The position numbers were made by a program, and so were the translations under genes. Below the pieces are notes generated by a model that ran no database searches, was not told where the DNA came from, and saw only the letters and a list, made by a program, of their open reading frames with translations. Source: Vagococcus allomyrinae (GTDB taxonomy: Bacteria; Bacillota; Bacilli; Lactobacillales; Vagococcaceae). From it: DNA of 64,000 bases. The stretch covers positions 1 through 64,000 of the forward strand of contig NZ_JAEEGA010000020.1 in the NCBI RefSeq assembly GCF_017829975.1, in the 5' to 3' direction. This document shows, piece after piece, positions 8,138 to 19,430 of this stretch; the first letter of the stretch is position 1, and each line of letters starts with the position of its first letter.

Positions 8138-10957
8138 TTATTTCAAAACAGCTTTTAGGTACTGGCCGGTATAACTCTCAGGCACAGTAATAATCTTCTC
8201 AGGTGTCCCCGTAGCGATAATTGTACCACCACCGTCGCCACCTTCTGGTCCTAAATCAATGATATGGTCTGCAGTTTTGATCACATCTAAGTTATGTTCA
8301 ATCACCAAGATCGTATTGCCAGCGTCAACCAAGCGATCTAGTACTCCCAGTAAACGGCCAATGTCATCCGTGTGCAAGCCCGTGGTTGGTTCATCTAAGA
8401 TGTAGAAACTCTTGCCTGTAGAACGCTTATGCAACTCGCTTGCTAACTTCATTCGCTGGGCTTCTCCTCCTGATAGAGTAGTAGCTGGTTGTCCCAACGT
8501 GACATAGCCTAACCCAACATCGACAATCGTTTGAATTTTACGATTGATTTTAGGAATCGGCTTAAAGAATTCCACAGCTTCTTCACACGTCATATCCAAG
8601 ATTTCTGAAATATTTTTGCCTTTGTAATGAACTTCTAGGGTTTCTGAATTGTATCGTTTACCATGACACACTTCACATGGCACATAGACATCTGGTAAGA
8701 AATGCATTTCTATTTTGATAATTCCGTCTCCACGACAAGCTTCACATCGACCGCCTTTAACATTGAAACTAAAGCGACCTTTCTTATAGCCCCGTACTTT
8801 TGCTTCGGTTGTTTTAGCAAAAAGATCACGAATGTCGTCAAAAACACTTGTATAAGTGGCCGGATTACTTCGTGGAGTCCGCCCAATCGGACTTTGGTCA
8901 ATGCTGATAATCTTATCAACTTCTTCATGACCTGTCATCTTCTTGAATTTACCTGGTTTGTTGGAATTACGATTGATCTTTTGAGCTAAAGCTTTTTTCA
9001 AAATTTGATTGATCAACGTACTTTTTCCTGAGCCTGAAACGCCTGTTACAGCCACAAATTTGCCTAAGGGAAAATCAACGGTCACATTCTTGAGATTGTT
9101 TTCAGACGCCCCTGTGATTCGAATTTTTTTGCCATTGCCTTTACGGCGTGTTTGCGGCACTGGAATTTTTTTCTTGCCAGATAAGTATTGACCTGTTAAA
9201 GAATCTGGATTAGCTTCAACTTCCGCAGGCGTACCTGCTGCCACGATTTCACCGCCTTGAGCACCCGCACCTGGCCCGATATCAATGAGGTAGTCTGCCG
9301 CTTTCATCGTGTCTTCATCGTGTTCCACGACGATTAATGTATTTCCTAAATCGCGCATCTTCTTTAATGATTCAATCAACCGATCATTGTCCCGCTGATG
9401 AAGGCCAATTGAGGGTTCATCGAGAATATAAAGAACACCTGATAAGTTGGAACCAATTTGAGTCGCCAATCTAATTCGTTGAGCTTCCCCACCAGAGAGT
9501 GTACCTGAAGCTCGACTTAACGTTAAATAATCCAACCCAACATTTTGTAAAAAAGTCAACCGATCGCGAACTTCTTTTAAAATCGGACGCGCAATCATCG
9601 TTTCTTGTTCACTTAAGTCCAAACTTTCGAAAAAGTTTAGCGCCTTAGTAATTGACAACATGGTCACTTGACCAATATGAGTCCCTGCCACTTTAACTGA
9701 TAAAGCTTGAGGATTTAAACGATAACCATGACAGGTTTGACACGGTAACTCGGTCATATAGAGACGCATTTGTTCACGCGTATAGTCACTGTTGGTTTCT
9801 TGATAGCGTCGCTGAATATTGTTTAAGACCCCTTCAAAAGGAACATCAACATCACGAACACCCCCAAATTCATTTTCATAATGGAAATGGAATAACTTGC
9901 CATCAGAACCGTGTAAGATAATATTTCGCTGTGCTTCCGATAATTTATTAAAAGGCGTATCGAAATTGATTTTAAATGCCGCACAAGCTTGCTCCAACAT
10001 CTGCGGGTAGTAATTTGAACTAATTGGATTCCAAGGCGCTATGGCACCATCACGGATGCTTAAACTAGGGTCAGGAATGACGAGATCTTCATCTACTTCT
10101 AATTTCATGCTTAAACCGTCGCAATCCGGACAGGCACCGAAGGGAGCATTAAAAGAGAACAAACGAGGTTCCAACTCGCCAACGGTAAACCCGCAATAAG
10201 GACATGCATAGTGTTCGCTAAAGAGAATCTCCTCTTGTCCGATAATATCCACTAAGGCATAACCTTCCGCCAAGCGTAAAGCCGCTTCAAATGAATCAAA
10301 CAAACGAGAGCGTATCCCCTCTTTGATGACAATCCGATCAATCACGATTTCGATGTTGTGTTTTTTATTTTTATCCAATTCAGGGGTTTCCGTGACATCG
10401 TAAAGCTCGCCATTAACCCGAACTCGCACGTACCCTTCCCGTTTCACCATCTCAAAGACTTTCTTATGTTGTCCCTTTTTACCAGACACGATTGGGGCTA
10501 ATATTTGTGCCTTGGTTTTTTCAGGATATTCCAACACTCGGTCTACCATCTGTTCCACAGACTGGCTAGAAATCTCGGTACCGTCGTTCGGACAAATAGG
10601 GTGACCAATTCGCGCGAATAACAACCGCAAATAATCATTGATTTCAGTCACCGTGCCTACTGTCGAACGAGGGTTTTTGCTAGTTGTTTTTTGATCGATT
10701 GAGATTGCTGGACTCAATCCATCAATACTATCCACATCAGGTTTGTCCATTTGCCCCAAAAACTGACGAGCATAAGCAGATAGACTTTCTACATAGCGAC
10801 GCTGGCCTTCTGCATACAAAGTATCAAAGGCTAGGGAACTTTTCCCTGACCCAGATAACCCTGTAATCACTACAAATTTTTCTCTCGGAATAGTCACATC
10901 GATATCTTTTAAGTTATGGGCTCGCGCACCATGAATGACAATTTTATCGTTAGCCAC
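8138..10957 (-). CDS. uvrA: Excinuclease ABC subunit A
   Basis: UvrA is the damage-recognising, dimeric ABC-type ATPase that loads UvrB in nucleotide excision repair. It has 939 residues, normal for the family. The first Walker A is GLSGSGKS at 33-40; the second, GVSGSGKS, lies in the C-terminal half. Zinc-binding CPYC/CPDC and CEAC/CEVC pairs and both LSGGEAQR signatures are present. The start is GTG 10957, 7 bases after GGAGG. It follows uvrB by 37 bases on the same strand, so uvrB-uvrA is an operon. Confidence 0.98.
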   Translation of the reverse strand: MANDKIVIHGARAHNLKDIDVTIPREKFVVITGLSGSGKSSLAFDTLYAEGQRRYVESLSAYARQFLGQMDKPDVDSIDGLSPAISIDQKTTSKNPRSTVGTVTEINDYLRLLFARIGHPICPNDGTEISSQSVEQMVDRVLEYPEKTKAQILAPIVSGKKGQHKKVFEMVKREGYVRVRVNGELYDVTETPELDKNKKHNIEIVIDRIVIKEGIRSRLFDSFEAALRLAEGYALVDIIGQEEILFSEHYACPYCGFTVGELEPRLFSFNAPFGACPDCDGLSMKLEVDEDLVIPDPSLSIRDGAIAPWNPISSNYYPQMLEQACAAFKINFDTPFNKLSEAQRNIILHGSDGKLFHFHYENEFGGVRDVDVPFEGVLNNIQRRYQETNSDYTREQMRLYMTELPCQTCHGYRLNPQALSVKVAGTHIGQVTMLSITKALNFFESLDLSEQETMIARPILKEVRDRLTFLQNVGLDYLTLSRASGTLSGGEAQRIRLATQIGSNLSGVLYILDEPSIGLHQRDNDRLIESLKKMRDLGNTLIVVEHDEDTMKAADYLIDIGPGAGAQGGEIVAAGTPAEVEANPDSLTGQYLSGKKKIPVPQTRRKGNGKKIRITGASENNLKNVTVDFPLGKFVAVTGVSGSGKSTLINQILKKALAQKINRNSNKPGKFKKMTGHEEVDKIISIDQSPIGRTPRSNPATYTSVFDDIRDLFAKTTEAKVRGYKKGRFSFNVKGGRCEACRGDGIIKIEMHFLPDVYVPCEVCHGKRYNSETLEVHYKGKNISEILDMTCEEAVEFFKPIPKINRKIQTIVDVGLGYVTLGQPATTLSGGEAQRMKLASELHKRSTGKSFYILDEPTTGLHTDDIGRLLGVLDRLVDAGNTILVIEHNLDVIKTADHIIDLGPEGGDGGGTIIATGTPEKIITVPESYTGQYLKAVLK

Positions 10958-10994
10958 GTTCTAACCTCCATAGTTCTCTTACTAAATTACTTTT

Positions 10995-12992
10995 TTACTT
11001 ACTTGCTTTTAATTCTAAAACAGTATCCCGCAAGGTGGCGGCACGTTCAAAATCAAGTGCTTTAGCCGCATCTTTCATTTCTTTTTCAAGACGCATGATC
11101 ACATCGTCCTTCTCTGCCTTGCTCATCTTATGATAGGCAGTGGCGATGTCATATTTCTCGCCATCGTCCTCTGCAACTTTTGTAATGCTAATTAAATCGC
11201 GAACCTCTTTAATAATCGTCGTTGGCACAATGCCGTGTTTTTCATTATACGCTTCTTGAATACTGCGACGTCTGGCAGTTTCATCGATCGCTCGTTGCAT
11301 AGAATCCGTTATCTTATCAGCATACATGATAACTTTTCCTTCTGAGTTACGAGCTGCCCGGCCACTTGTTTGAACCAAGGAACGCTCACTTCGCAAGAAC
11401 CCTTCTTTATCAGCGTCTAAAATGGCTACGAGAGATACCTCTGGCACATCCAGTCCCTCACGAAGCAAATTGATTCCGATTAAGACATCAAATTCTCCCA
11501 AACGTAAATCACGAATGATTTCCGTCCGCTCCATCGTCTTAATATCACTGTGCAAGTATTTAACCTTCATACCCAACTCTTTGAAGTAATCCGTTAAATC
11601 TTCTGCCATTTTTTTCGTTAAGGTGGTGATAAAGACGCGCTCATTCTTCTCAACTCGTAAATTAATCTCTCCAACCAAATCATCAATTTGTCCCATAATC
11701 GGCCGGACTTCAATAATTGGATCAAGCAAGCCTGTCGGACGAATAATTTGTTGCACAACCGTATCCGTTTGTTCCATTTCATAAGGACCAGGCGTTGCCG
11801 AGACGTAGATGATTTGATTGACGTGCTCTTCAAACTCCTCTAATCGTAAAGGGCGGTTATCTAAAGCACTCGGCAAGCGGAAACCATAGTCCACCAACAT
11901 TTGTTTACGAGCCCGATCCCCATTATACATCCCACGAATTTGTGGCAAGGAAACATGAGACTCGTCGGCTACAATTAAAAAATCCTCTGGAAAGAAATCT
12001 ATTAATGTATAGGGAGCTTCCCCTTCTTTTCGGCCATCCATATGCCGCGAATAGTTTTCAATTCCTGAACAGTAGCCCATTTCACGCATCATCTCTATAT
12101 CATAATTGGTTCGTTGCTCTAATCGTTGAGCTTCTAACAATTGATCGTTATCTCTTAAAATTTTAAGACGCCATGCCAACTCTTCCTGAATGTTGGCAAT
12201 CGCCACCTCCATTTGCTCATCATTGGTAACAAAGTGTTTAGCAGGGAAGATAGCTACATGTTCCCGATCATTGAGAATTTCACCAGTCAAAGCATCAACT
12301 TCACGAATTCGTTCGATTTCATCTCCAAAAAATTCTACGCGCATAGCATGTTCATCACGAGAAGCAGGAAAAATCTCCACCACATCTCCACGAACCCTAA
12401 AACGACCGCGTTGAAAATCAATATCATTACGTTCGAATTGGATATTAACCAATTCTTCTAACAGTTTGCTGCGATCCATCTCCATACCAGCTCTAATTGA
12501 AAGAACTTGATCTTGGTATTCTTCTGGGTTTCCCAACCCGTAGATACACGATACTGACGCCACCACAATCACATCGTTACGTTCTAATAATGAACTAGTA
12601 GCCGAATGGCGCAACTTATCTATTTCATCATTAATACTAGCATCTTTTTCAATATAAGTATCACTGGAAGGCACATAGGCCTCTGGTTGATAATAATCGT
12701 AATAACTGACAAAATACTCAACGGCATTATTGGGGAAAAATTCTTTAAACTCACCGTAAAGTTGCCCAGCAAGGGTTTTGTTATGAGCGATAACTAAGGT
12801 AGGTTTATTGACTTCTTGAATGACATTTGAGATCGTGTAGGTTTTCCCAGTACCTGTTGCGCCCAAAAGAATTTGAGCTTTTTTGCCATCGACTAAACCT
12901 TTTGTCAATTCCTTAATGGCATGAGGCTGATCACCATCCGGTTTATATTTTGAGACCAGTTCAAATTTTCTATCTGTCTCTCTTTCAATCAC
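10995..12992 (-). CDS. uvrB: Excinuclease ABC subunit B
   Basis: UvrB is the helicase-like repair subunit that verifies DNA damage with its beta-hairpin and recruits UvrC. The Walker A motif GATGTGKT is at 44-51. The beta-hairpin region [12 protein letters not shown] follows at about 96-107, and the C-terminal UVR domain with FERAA is near the end. It has 665 residues. The start GTG 12992 lies 7 bases after AGGAGG. A LexA-like box about 300 bases upstream suggests SOS control of the pair. Confidence 0.98.
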   Translation of the reverse strand: MIERETDRKFELVSKYKPDGDQPHAIKELTKGLVDGKKAQILLGATGTGKTYTISNVIQEVNKPTLVIAHNKTLAGQLYGEFKEFFPNNAVEYFVSYYDYYQPEAYVPSSDTYIEKDASINDEIDKLRHSATSSLLERNDVIVVASVSCIYGLGNPEEYQDQVLSIRAGMEMDRSKLLEELVNIQFERNDIDFQRGRFRVRGDVVEIFPASRDEHAMRVEFFGDEIERIREVDALTGEILNDREHVAIFPAKHFVTNDEQMEVAIANIQEELAWRLKILRDNDQLLEAQRLEQRTNYDIEMMREMGYCSGIENYSRHMDGRKEGEAPYTLIDFFPEDFLIVADESHVSLPQIRGMYNGDRARKQMLVDYGFRLPSALDNRPLRLEEFEEHVNQIIYVSATPGPYEMEQTDTVVQQIIRPTGLLDPIIEVRPIMGQIDDLVGEINLRVEKNERVFITTLTKKMAEDLTDYFKELGMKVKYLHSDIKTMERTEIIRDLRLGEFDVLIGINLLREGLDVPEVSLVAILDADKEGFLRSERSLVQTSGRAARNSEGKVIMYADKITDSMQRAIDETARRRSIQEAYNEKHGIVPTTIIKEVRDLISITKVAEDDGEKYDIATAYHKMSKAEKDDVIMRLEKEMKDAAKALDFERAATLRDTVLELKASK

Positions 12993-13548
12993 ATTATCTC
13001 CTCCTTTGACTGATAGGTCCGCTCGTCAGCACTGAGTGCATCGACACTTAAAGGTCAACGCTAGCAAAGCGCTCATAAAGCACACCCCTATCACTCACTG
13101 ATGTACTGACTTTAGAGTCTTCTATGGCATTTTGACTAAAAGCAAAATAGTGAGACGACTAGGAGTCACTCACCTAATTTCACACATGATATGTAACTTT
13201 TACAGACGCTAAGCTTATTAAAACACTGTCATCATCGCCTTTCAAAGACAAAACATGTGTTCCTTTATCAACTATCTCATTTTATCATACCGAACGTATT
13301 TTCGCTACCAAAATGCAATAAAAAATCGCATATTTGATTCTGTAAATGGTTGAAAATAGTTTCATTTTAACCTTTCTCTTTTCATTTTAATTTTTCTAAT
13401 ATATAATGAAATCTGCTTAAAAAGACGATCTTCTGATAAAAAAAGCAGAATTAACGACGATGTCTTCCAAAAAGCCAAATAAATTCCCATAATCAATACA
13501 AACGGATCGTGACTATCTGATTAGGACATTTAAAGGAGGAAATTAACT
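12993..13548. other. Long divergent intergenic region of uvrB and the amino-acid transporter
   Basis: No gene is seen in these 556 bases. The minus-strand uvrB leader appears to be about 290 nt long and contains several short inverted repeats, such as GTGAG/CTCAC near 13150-13180. The plus strand has a -10 TATAAT at 13402-13407 with a poor -35 TTTTCA, probably for the transporter. I found no riboswitch or T-box signature. Confidence 0.4.
13291..13304. promoter_or_regulatory. LexA (DinR-type) SOS box for uvrB-uvrA
   Basis: CGAACGTATTTTCG matches the Gram-positive SOS consensus CGAAC-N4-GTTCG with one mismatch. On the minus strand it is followed by TATGAT, a -10 candidate, so LexA would cover the promoter. 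Confidence 0.6.
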
Positions 13549-14997
13549 ATGTCATTACGTAAATTTTTCAAACGAGCCCTTGTTGCAACCCTTCTGTTAC
13601 TTTCTCTAGTGACAGGAAGCCTCAGTGCTCACGCAGAAAAGAAAGATACTTATATCATTGGAACAGATATTACCTTTGCCCCATTTGAATTTTCAGATAG
13701 CGATGGTAATTATGTCGGCATTGACATGGAATTGTTAGAAAGAATTGCCGAGATTAATCACGTCACATTTGATATTAAACCTGTGGGCTTTAACTCAGCG
13801 GTGCAAGCTGTAGAAGCCGGCCAGATGGACGGCGTTATGGCTGGTATGACAATTACCGAAGAACGCCAAAAAAGTTTCACCTTCTCAGAGCCTTATTTCC
13901 AAAGTGGTATCCAAATGGCAGTAGCCGAAAAAGATACTGACATCACGTCTTATGATGATCTAAAAGGAAAAACGGTTGCCGCTAAAACCGGAACTGAAAG
14001 TGCTGAGTTTATTGATAAAAACAAAGAAAAATATGGCTACAAAATAAAACTCTACGATACTGCTGATGTGATGTACAGTGTACTAAGTGCTGGTAATGTA
14101 GATGCCATTTTTGACGACTACCCGGTAATTGGTTATGCCGTTAAACAAGGACAACCATTAAAGCTAGTTGGTGACTACGAAAAAGGTGGCAGTTACGGAT
14201 TTGGCGTAAAAAAAGGACAAAATCCTGAATTACTGGAAATGTTTAACAAGGGATTAGCCGAATTAAAAGCTTCTGGTGAGTATCAAACAATCCTTGATAA
14301 GTACATCTCGGCCCCAGCAGAAAATAAAAAAGACGAACAAACCTTTATGGGAATTATCAAAAATAACTACCAATCCCTACTGAAAGGCCTTGGCTACACC
14401 TTGTTAATCACCTTTGTTTCCTTTATTATTGCTTGCCTGATTGGGATTATCTTTGGCTTAATGAGTGCCTCAGAAGTCAGCTTCTTGAGAGGCATTGCCA
14501 GTGTTTACGTTGACATCATTCGCGGCATTCCCCTTTATGTCTTTGCTCTTTTTATCTACTTAGGGATATCAAATTTTGCCGGAATCAAAATGGATCCCGT
14601 AGTAGCAGGGATTATTACCTTGAGCTTAAATGCAGGAGCTTATATTGCTGAAATCGTCCGTGGGGGGATCAATGCCGTGCCTGCCGGTCAAACAGAAGCC
14701 GCTCGCAGTTTAGGGATGCCTTATAGTAAAACCATGATTAAAATTGTCTTGCCGCAAGCATTTAAAATTATGATTCCGTCCTTTATCAACCAGTTTGTCA
14801 TTACCTTAAAAGACACGAGCATCCTTTCTGCCATCGGCATCTTGGAATTACTTCGCTCTGGTCAAATTATCATGGCACGTAACTTACAGGCCTTTAAAGT
14901 GCTCTTAATTGTTTCTATCATGTACTTTGTCGTCATAACCGCCTTAACTAAGCTTTCCAAACAAATTGAAAAGAAGGTGTCCCGTAATGGCAACTAA
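13549..14997 (+). CDS. Amino-acid ABC transporter, fused substrate-binding protein and permease
   Basis: A single 482-residue chain with a signal/anchor helix (about 9-29), one extracellular family-3 substrate-binding domain (about 35-270) and a His/Glu/Gln-type permease domain with membrane helices from about 287 to 475. The EAA-like loop reads [11 protein letters not shown]. This resembles GlnP of lactic acid bacteria, which also fuses binding domains to the permease, but only one binding domain is present here. The substrate is probably glutamine, glutamate or another polar amino acid. AGGAGG precedes ATG 13549. It overlaps the ATPase gene by 11 bases. Confidence 0.93.
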   Translation: MSLRKFFKRALVATLLLLSLVTGSLSAHAEKKDTYIIGTDITFAPFEFSDSDGNYVGIDMELLERIAEINHVTFDIKPVGFNSAVQAVEAGQMDGVMAGMTITEERQKSFTFSEPYFQSGIQMAVAEKDTDITSYDDLKGKTVAAKTGTESAEFIDKNKEKYGYKIKLYDTADVMYSVLSAGNVDAIFDDYPVIGYAVKQGQPLKLVGDYEKGGSYGFGVKKGQNPELLEMFNKGLAELKASGEYQTILDKYISAPAENKKDEQTFMGIIKNNYQSLLKGLGYTLLITFVSFIIACLIGIIFGLMSASEVSFLRGIASVYVDIIRGIPLYVFALFIYLGISNFAGIKMDPVVAGIITLSLNAGAYIAEIVRGGINAVPAGQTEAARSLGMPYSKTMIKIVLPQAFKIMIPSFINQFVITLKDTSILSAIGILELLRSGQIIMARNLQAFKVLLIVSIMYFVVITALTKLSKQIEKKVSRNGN

Positions 14998-15724
14998 AGT
15001 ATTTGTTGACAACCTAGTGAAAAAATTCGGTGACAACACCGTCTTAAATGAACTAAGTACCACCATTAACGATGGTGAAGTGGTCTGCCTAATCGGCCCT
15101 TCTGGCTCGGGGAAAAGTACCTTTCTTCGCTGTTTAAACAAATTAGAAGAAGCGACCAGTGGAACTATCGTCGTAGACGGTTTTGATATTACCGATAGCA
15201 AAACAGATATTAATCTAGTTCGTCAAAACATTGGCATGGTTTTCCAGCACTTCAATCTATTCCCTCATTTAACCGTTATGGAAAATATCGTTCTTGCGCC
15301 AACCGATTTGAAGGTGCTGACGGCTGACGAAGCTAGCAAACTGGCAATGGAACTTTTATCCAAAGTTGGCCTGGCTGACAAACATGATGCTTACCCAGAA
15401 GCCCTATCTGGTGGCCAAAAACAACGTGTGGCAATCGCCAGAGCATTGGCGATGAAACCGGATATTATGCTCTTTGATGAACCGACCTCTGCGCTTGATC
15501 CAGAGATGGTAGGCGACGTTCTGGCCGTAATGAAACAACTAGCGGAAGATGGGATGACGATGGTTATTGTCACTCATGAAATGGGTTTCGCTAAAGAAGT
15601 TGCCGACAGAGTGATTTTTACTGATGGTGGCAAATTTTTAGAAGAAGGTCACCCAACAGATATCTTCGAACGCCCTCAACACGAACGCACAAAAAGTTTT
15701 TTAGATAAAGTGTTAAATATCTAA
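14987..15724 (+). CDS. Amino-acid ABC transporter ATP-binding protein
   Basis: The 245-residue ATPase of the polar-amino-acid importer encoded by the overlapping upstream gene. Walker A GPSGSGKS is at 37-44, the signature LSGGQKQR follows, and Walker B plus the catalytic Glu are in [10 protein letters not shown], with the switch His in VTHEMGFA. The start was set at ATG 14987 (MATKVF), after AAGGTG; earlier in-frame codons lie in the permease gene and lack a ribosome site. A strong terminator follows. Confidence 0.96.
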   Translation: MATKVFVDNLVKKFGDNTVLNELSTTINDGEVVCLIGPSGSGKSTFLRCLNKLEEATSGTIVVDGFDITDSKTDINLVRQNIGMVFQHFNLFPHLTVMENIVLAPTDLKVLTADEASKLAMELLSKVGLADKHDAYPEALSGGQKQRVAIARALAMKPDIMLFDEPTSALDPEMVGDVLAVMKQLAEDGMTMVIVTHEMGFAKEVADRVIFTDGGKFLEEGHPTDIFERPQHERTKSFLDKVLNI

Positions 15725-15760
15725 AATTAGCCAGCACTGATCGACATGATTGAACACCTC

Positions 15761-15804
15761 AAAGGCCTCTCCCAGGAAATGACACCTTGGAGAGGCCTTT
15801 TTTT
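15761..15804. terminator. Bidirectional terminator after the amino-acid transporter
   Basis: AAAGGCCTCTCC (15761-15772) pairs with GGAGAGGCCTTT (15789-15800), then T residues. The T run overlaps the stop codon of the convergent small membrane gene. Confidence 0.88.
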
Positions 15805-16054
15805 ATAGTAAGACTAGGATACTAGGAAACAATAGAAACCCGATACTCATTATGTTTAAAAACCTTAACTGACGAAATCTCAGCTGTGTCAGCAATGCCG
15901 TCCCTAAAAATAACGCCATAACCATATAACTATAGACGAGAAAACTTTCTTCCGGCCAGTGACTGCTAGCAAAGAAAAAACTAAACGACAACAAGACAGA
16001 AAAACCAAATAAAACATAGGTGACATTCGTTCGTCGATTGGTAGTCATAACCAT
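15803..16054 (-). CDS. Small three-helix membrane protein, unknown function
   Basis: An 83-residue hydrophobic protein with three predicted membrane helices (about 13-33, 40-60 and 65-83) and a short basic N-terminus reading MVMTTNRRTN. The start was placed at ATG 16054, 9 bases after AAGGAG; upstream in-frame codons lack such a site. It is convergent with the amino-acid transporter and shares its terminator. I do not recognise a family. Confidence 0.65.
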   Translation of the reverse strand: MVMTTNRRTNVTYVLFGFSVLLSFSFFFASSHWPEESFLVYSYMVMALFLGTALLTQLRFRQLRFLNIMSIGFLLFPSILVLL

Positions 16055-16197
16055 TATCTTCCACTCCTTGACTGGTACCTTGGTTACCAAATCAATTATA
16101 CCACAATTCTGAAAACGGTTCATAAACCCACAATTTTCCTGAATGGTTAATTGTCACTTCTAGTAGCTCCTCCCCAACTTGCTTGCTGATGACCCCT

Positions 16198-16860
16198 TTA
16201 AAAGGTCAGCTGCTCCGACCGTTCATCTAAGTCCTGATACGTCAACTCTGCCAGTTCTTTTGGGATAATAATCTTAGTATAAATCGGGCCAACCTCTGGA
16301 TAAAAGCCAAGCTCTTGGAACGCCTTATCATTCAATGTATACCTATAACCTGTGCGTTTCGGCTTGTCTGCTCCGCGAAATTCAATATTTTCTGAATTCA
16401 AGTTAAGGTGATACAACTTATTGTAAACTTTCAAATAATAAATATGGTCTGTTTTGCCTAAAAAGGTGATGGAATCCTGGTCAACTACTTCGGACCGATC
16501 ATAAAAATATAAGTTATCTAATTTAGCAAGGTCTATTTCAGTGGCGTTGGTTTTCTTAAAATAGTCATAACTAAATGGTTTTTTCCGACGATCTCTAATC
16601 CCAATTGACTGATTGGTACTAATGTCATTAAACTCAGCCAACCCACGCACTTTAATGTAAGTAAAACTGCCAATAAGCACCGCAAGTCCTATCCCCAAGC
16701 CAATCATTTGCCATTTTTTCCGGCTTTTTTTCATATACAAAAATAAAAAAATCACGCCTAATACTAGTGCTCCGCAGACACCAAAAAGAATTGGCAAACG
16801 GTCATTTAAAAAAGTTTCAGCTTTTAGCCACTCCGCTGCACTTATTTTGATTTGAGTCAC
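16198..16860 (-). CDS. Membrane protein of unknown function
   Basis: A protein of 220 residues with two membrane helices at roughly 24-44 and 51-70, a short helical N-terminal segment, and a C-terminal domain of about 145 residues that the charge distribution would place outside the cell. The start was placed at GTG 16860, 7 bases after GGAGG; the ATG at 16866 abuts that site. It lies alone on the minus strand. The extracytoplasmic domain is rich in Tyr and beta-prone segments (YYLKVYNKLYHL). No motif was recognised. Confidence 0.6.
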   Translation of the reverse strand: MTQIKISAAEWLKAETFLNDRLPILFGVCGALVLGVIFLFLYMKKSRKKWQMIGLGIGLAVLIGSFTYIKVRGLAEFNDISTNQSIGIRDRRKKPFSYDYFKKTNATEIDLAKLDNLYFYDRSEVVDQDSITFLGKTDHIYYLKVYNKLYHLNLNSENIEFRGADKPKRTGYRYTLNDKAFQELGFYPEVGPIYTKIIIPKELAELTYQDLDERSEQLTF

Positions 16861-16968
16861 ATTCATCCCTCCATATCCAATGAATATTAAGTTTTTTTCT
16901 TTTACTTATTATACACCATCTGGCAGACCTTGCTGTTTTTTTCACATTTCCGCTTCAACTTTCAAAAA

Positions 16969-16990
16969 AAAAGCTTGCAAGCAAGCTTTT
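16969..16990. terminator. Terminator of the DsrE-like gene
   Basis: AAAAGCTTGC (16969-16978), a 2-base loop and GCAAGCTTTT (16981-16990), followed on the minus strand by T residues. It overlaps the end of the minus-strand gene. Confidence 0.7.
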
Positions 16991-17315
16991 AAGGTTTAAT
17001 ATACGCATAACCATGTTGCTGTAATTCGATTAAACGAATGACTCCAACTGGTACTACTTTGACGTCTTTAGGAAGTTGAGTCCTAGCCATATGATGACTT
17101 TTAAGAGCATTTTGACACGCTTCAAAGGTAACAATTTTGGGCTGAAACTGTGATAGTTGCTCTATTATGTCCTGATCTAAATAGCCAGCAATAGCCCCAC
17201 CATTCACTAATACCTTTATCTCCGCTTCCTGAGTTTCTTTCATAAGATTACGAATATTTCCCAACGTAACCGCCCACTTTTCCAGCTCATTAAGATGAAA
17301 CACAGCCTTTAACAT
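16989..17315 (-). CDS. DsrE-family protein
   Basis: A 108-residue cytoplasmic protein of the DsrE/DsrF-like (YchN-like) fold, small sulfur-relay-type proteins of mostly unknown role. Visible features are KVLVNGGAIAGYL near residue 35-47, the single Cys in FEACQNALKSH (a common position for the active Cys), and the closing VPVGVIRLIELQQHGYAYIKP. It is 10 bases downstream of a thioredoxin-like gene, and the pairing suggests a shared thiol or sulfur role, which is inference. Confidence 0.75.
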   Translation of the reverse strand: MLKAVFHLNELEKWAVTLGNIRNLMKETQEAEIKVLVNGGAIAGYLDQDIIEQLSQFQPKIVTFEACQNALKSHHMARTQLPKDVKVVPVGVIRLIELQQHGYAYIKP

Positions 17316-17325
17316 GACATCTCCC

Positions 17326-17664
17326 CTATTCTACCATTTCACGATAACCAGTGACTATCTTAGCAAATTCAGCCGAAAATTCCTTTGTATGGATAATTCT
17401 CGCCTTACGTAAATATTCTCGTCCTTCGACAAACAGCAACAACACCGGGACGGTCAGTACATTAAAGGCTTCTGCCACTTCTGGAACTTCCAACGCGTCT
17501 ATTTCCAGCATTGTGACATCGTCATATGATTCAAGCAGCCGCTCAACTTGTGGTTTTAAGCTATGGCAAACGCTACAATTTGGCTGCCCAATATAAAGAA
17601 AGACCAGTTGTTCCTCTTGAATGTAGCGGCGAGCATCCGCTAATGTGCTAACTTTTTTTAACAT
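17326..17664 (-). CDS. Thioredoxin-like protein with CxxC motif
   Basis: A 112-residue cytoplasmic thioredoxin-fold protein. The redox motif is CSVC in QPNCSVCHSLKP (about residues 30-33), different from the CGPC of true thioredoxins, and a cis-Pro occurs in LTVPVLLLF. It may act as a thiol-disulfide exchange protein. GGAGGGAGCAA precedes ATG 17664. It forms an operon with the DsrE-like gene downstream. It is not the main thioredoxin by motif. Confidence 0.85.
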   Translation of the reverse strand: MLKKVSTLADARRYIQEEQLVFLYIGQPNCSVCHSLKPQVERLLESYDDVTMLEIDALEVPEVAEAFNVLTVPVLLLFVEGREYLRKARIIHTKEFSAEFAKIVTGYREMVE

Positions 17665-17990
17665 TTGCTCCCTCCTCTTTACTTAAGTATAACTAAGTTG
17701 CGACTTTCTTACTAATAATAAGTTCTAAAACAAGACAAAAAAAGATTGACTGCTGCTATTGATCACAAAACGAGACTCTTTTCCTTGGCGGTAGCTACCT
17801 GCGACTGACCTTTCACTAGCTATATACATCACGTTAAATAATCAAACAGATAGTTCCATTGGATGATTTTTTAATGAGAACTATATAGAAAAAGAAAAAA
17901 AGGCAAACGTGAATCGTTTGCCCCTTTTTCTATCTCTTATTAAAAATATCCATCAGATTTAACGGTAATCACAATGGCATCAAAGTAAAG
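17665..17990. other. Intergenic region between the thioredoxin-like gene and the YebC-family gene
   Basis: These 326 bases hold the minus-strand -10 TATACT just upstream of the thioredoxin-like gene (AGTATA read on plus near 17686) and the YebC-gene terminator near 17902. The rest is AT-rich with no gene or repeat that I can identify. Confidence 0.35.
17902..17930. terminator. Terminator of the YebC-family gene
   Basis: GGCAAACG (17902-17909) and CGTTTGCC (17915-17922) form a perfect stem. The minus strand continues with T7CTTTTTC. Confidence 0.85.
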
Positions 17991-18707
17991 TTAATTCAAT
18001 TCCACATTGTGATGGACTTGTTGAACGTCATCTAGCTCATCTAGCGCGTCAATTAATCTTTCAAAATTAGCTAAGTCATCACCTTCAAGCGTCACTTCAT
18101 TTTGCGCCATCATTTCTAACTCTGCAACCGTGAATTCTGAAATCCCATTCTCATTTAAGACTGTCCGAATTTTATTGAAATCTTCTGGTTCCCCGTAGAT
18201 GATCACTTGCCCGGCTTCTTCGAGAACATCGCGAACTTCAATATCGGCATCCATTAATAATTCAAAAATTTCATCACTATTGTTTCCTTCAAAACCAAAG
18301 ACAGCGGTATTATCAAACATATAAGCAACCGCTCCGCTCACGCCCATATTTCCACCATTTTTCCCAAAGGCAGAACGAACATCAGAGGCAGTCCGATTAA
18401 CATTATTTGTTAAGGCATCCACAATAATCATCGAACCATTTGGACCAAAGCCCTCATAACGTAACTCTGCATAGGTTTCATCACCTGTGCCTTTTGCTTT
18501 CTCGATGGCACGGTCAATGACATGTTTTGGCACATTATAGGTTTTAGCACGATCAATAACGAATTGTAACTTTTGATTCAAATGAGGATCTGGTTCGCCT
18601 TGCTTAGCCGCCACATAAATTTCAATTCCGAATTTCGCATAAACTCGACTTGTTTTTCCTTCTTTGGCAGCTTTTTTTTCTTTAATGTTTTCCCATTTAC
18701 GACCCAT
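17991..18707 (-). CDS. YebC/PmpR-family protein (YeeI-like)
   Basis: A 238-residue member of the YebC/TACO1 family. Members have been described as transcription regulators and, more recently, as factors that help ribosomes through difficult peptide stretches. The N-terminus [20 protein letters not shown] is typical of the YeeI branch, and RYEGFGPNG and [13 protein letters not shown] are family signatures. It is monocistronic with a downstream terminator. Which of the proposed roles applies cannot be told from sequence. Confidence 0.93.
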   Translation of the reverse strand: MGRKWENIKEKKAAKEGKTSRVYAKFGIEIYVAAKQGEPDPHLNQKLQFVIDRAKTYNVPKHVIDRAIEKAKGTGDETYAELRYEGFGPNGSMIIVDALTNNVNRTASDVRSAFGKNGGNMGVSGAVAYMFDNTAVFGFEGNNSDEIFELLMDADIEVRDVLEEAGQVIIYGEPEDFNKIRTVLNENGISEFTVAELEMMAQNEVTLEGDDLANFERLIDALDELDDVQQVHHNVELN

Positions 18708-18806
18708 CTACTTCATCTCTTTCCTAATTCTATAGTTTTCCTTTTTCATTATACTGATTTATAGATGATTTGTTAAGCATTTTTTATTGATTCGTCGAAA
18801 AGTTAC

Positions 18807-19406
18807 TTAAACCAGGATCCCTTTTTCATGAGCTGACAAGCACAAATTTAACATATAAGAATTGACAAAACTAAAAACCACTCCTACAGTAATAGCAAAC
18901 CACCCGTAAGTCAGTAATCCTACGCCGAGAACAAGTAAATTAATATACCGAAGCGCTACCGCTACCTTCACCTCAGGACGCCGCTTATGTATGGCTAAAG
19001 CTATCACATCCATGCCAACGGTTGACGCATCTGAAGAGATGCAACAATAATAACCAATGGCAATAAACAAGCTAGCAAATAAAAAATCAACTGGTAAATT
19101 AACAGTGGCCTCAAAAGGCAGAGAATAAAAAAGGCTAAACAAGGCCATATAACAACAGCTACTGACCAGTGACCGAAGAAAATTGCCTTTGCCAAGAAAA
19201 AGGTAACAAATCGCTAATAACAACACCGTCACCCCGTTAGTTAAATAAAGTAGTGGTAAGCTGGTTACTTTTGCCAAAATCATCGCAATGCTGGTTACAC
19301 CACCATTGATAATCTGATTAGGTTTCATCCATTTGGCATAAGCAAAGGCCATGAAAATATTGCCGATCACTATTTTTATCAAGGGAACTAATTTATCCTT
19401 TGTCAT
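18807..19406 (-). CDS. YitT/YczE-family membrane protein
   Basis: A protein of 199 residues with five or six membrane helices, resembling the membrane part of the YitT family (DUF161): NIFMAFAYAKW, the INGGVTSIAMI segment and the SSDASTVGMDVIALAIHKR loop fit it. The usual cytoplasmic C-terminal DUF2179 domain of longer YitT proteins is absent. Function is unknown. The ribosome site is weak. It lies 24 bases after tmcAL and may be cotranscribed. Confidence 0.75.
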   Translation of the reverse strand: MTKDKLVPLIKIVIGNIFMAFAYAKWMKPNQIINGGVTSIAMILAKVTSLPLLYLTNGVTVLLLAICYLFLGKGNFLRSLVSSCCYMALFSLFYSLPFEATVNLPVDFLFASLFIAIGYYCCISSDASTVGMDVIALAIHKRRPEVKVAVALRYINLLVLGVGLLTYGWFAITVGVVFSFVNSYMLNLCLSAHEKGILV

Positions 19407-19430
19407 ACTGTCACGTCTCTTTTAGTTATT

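Noticed and set aside
13020-13230. Third copy of the dispersed repeat
   Set aside because: Only a stretch around GCAAAATAGT and GACGACTA resembles copy A. The match is too short to call without alignment.
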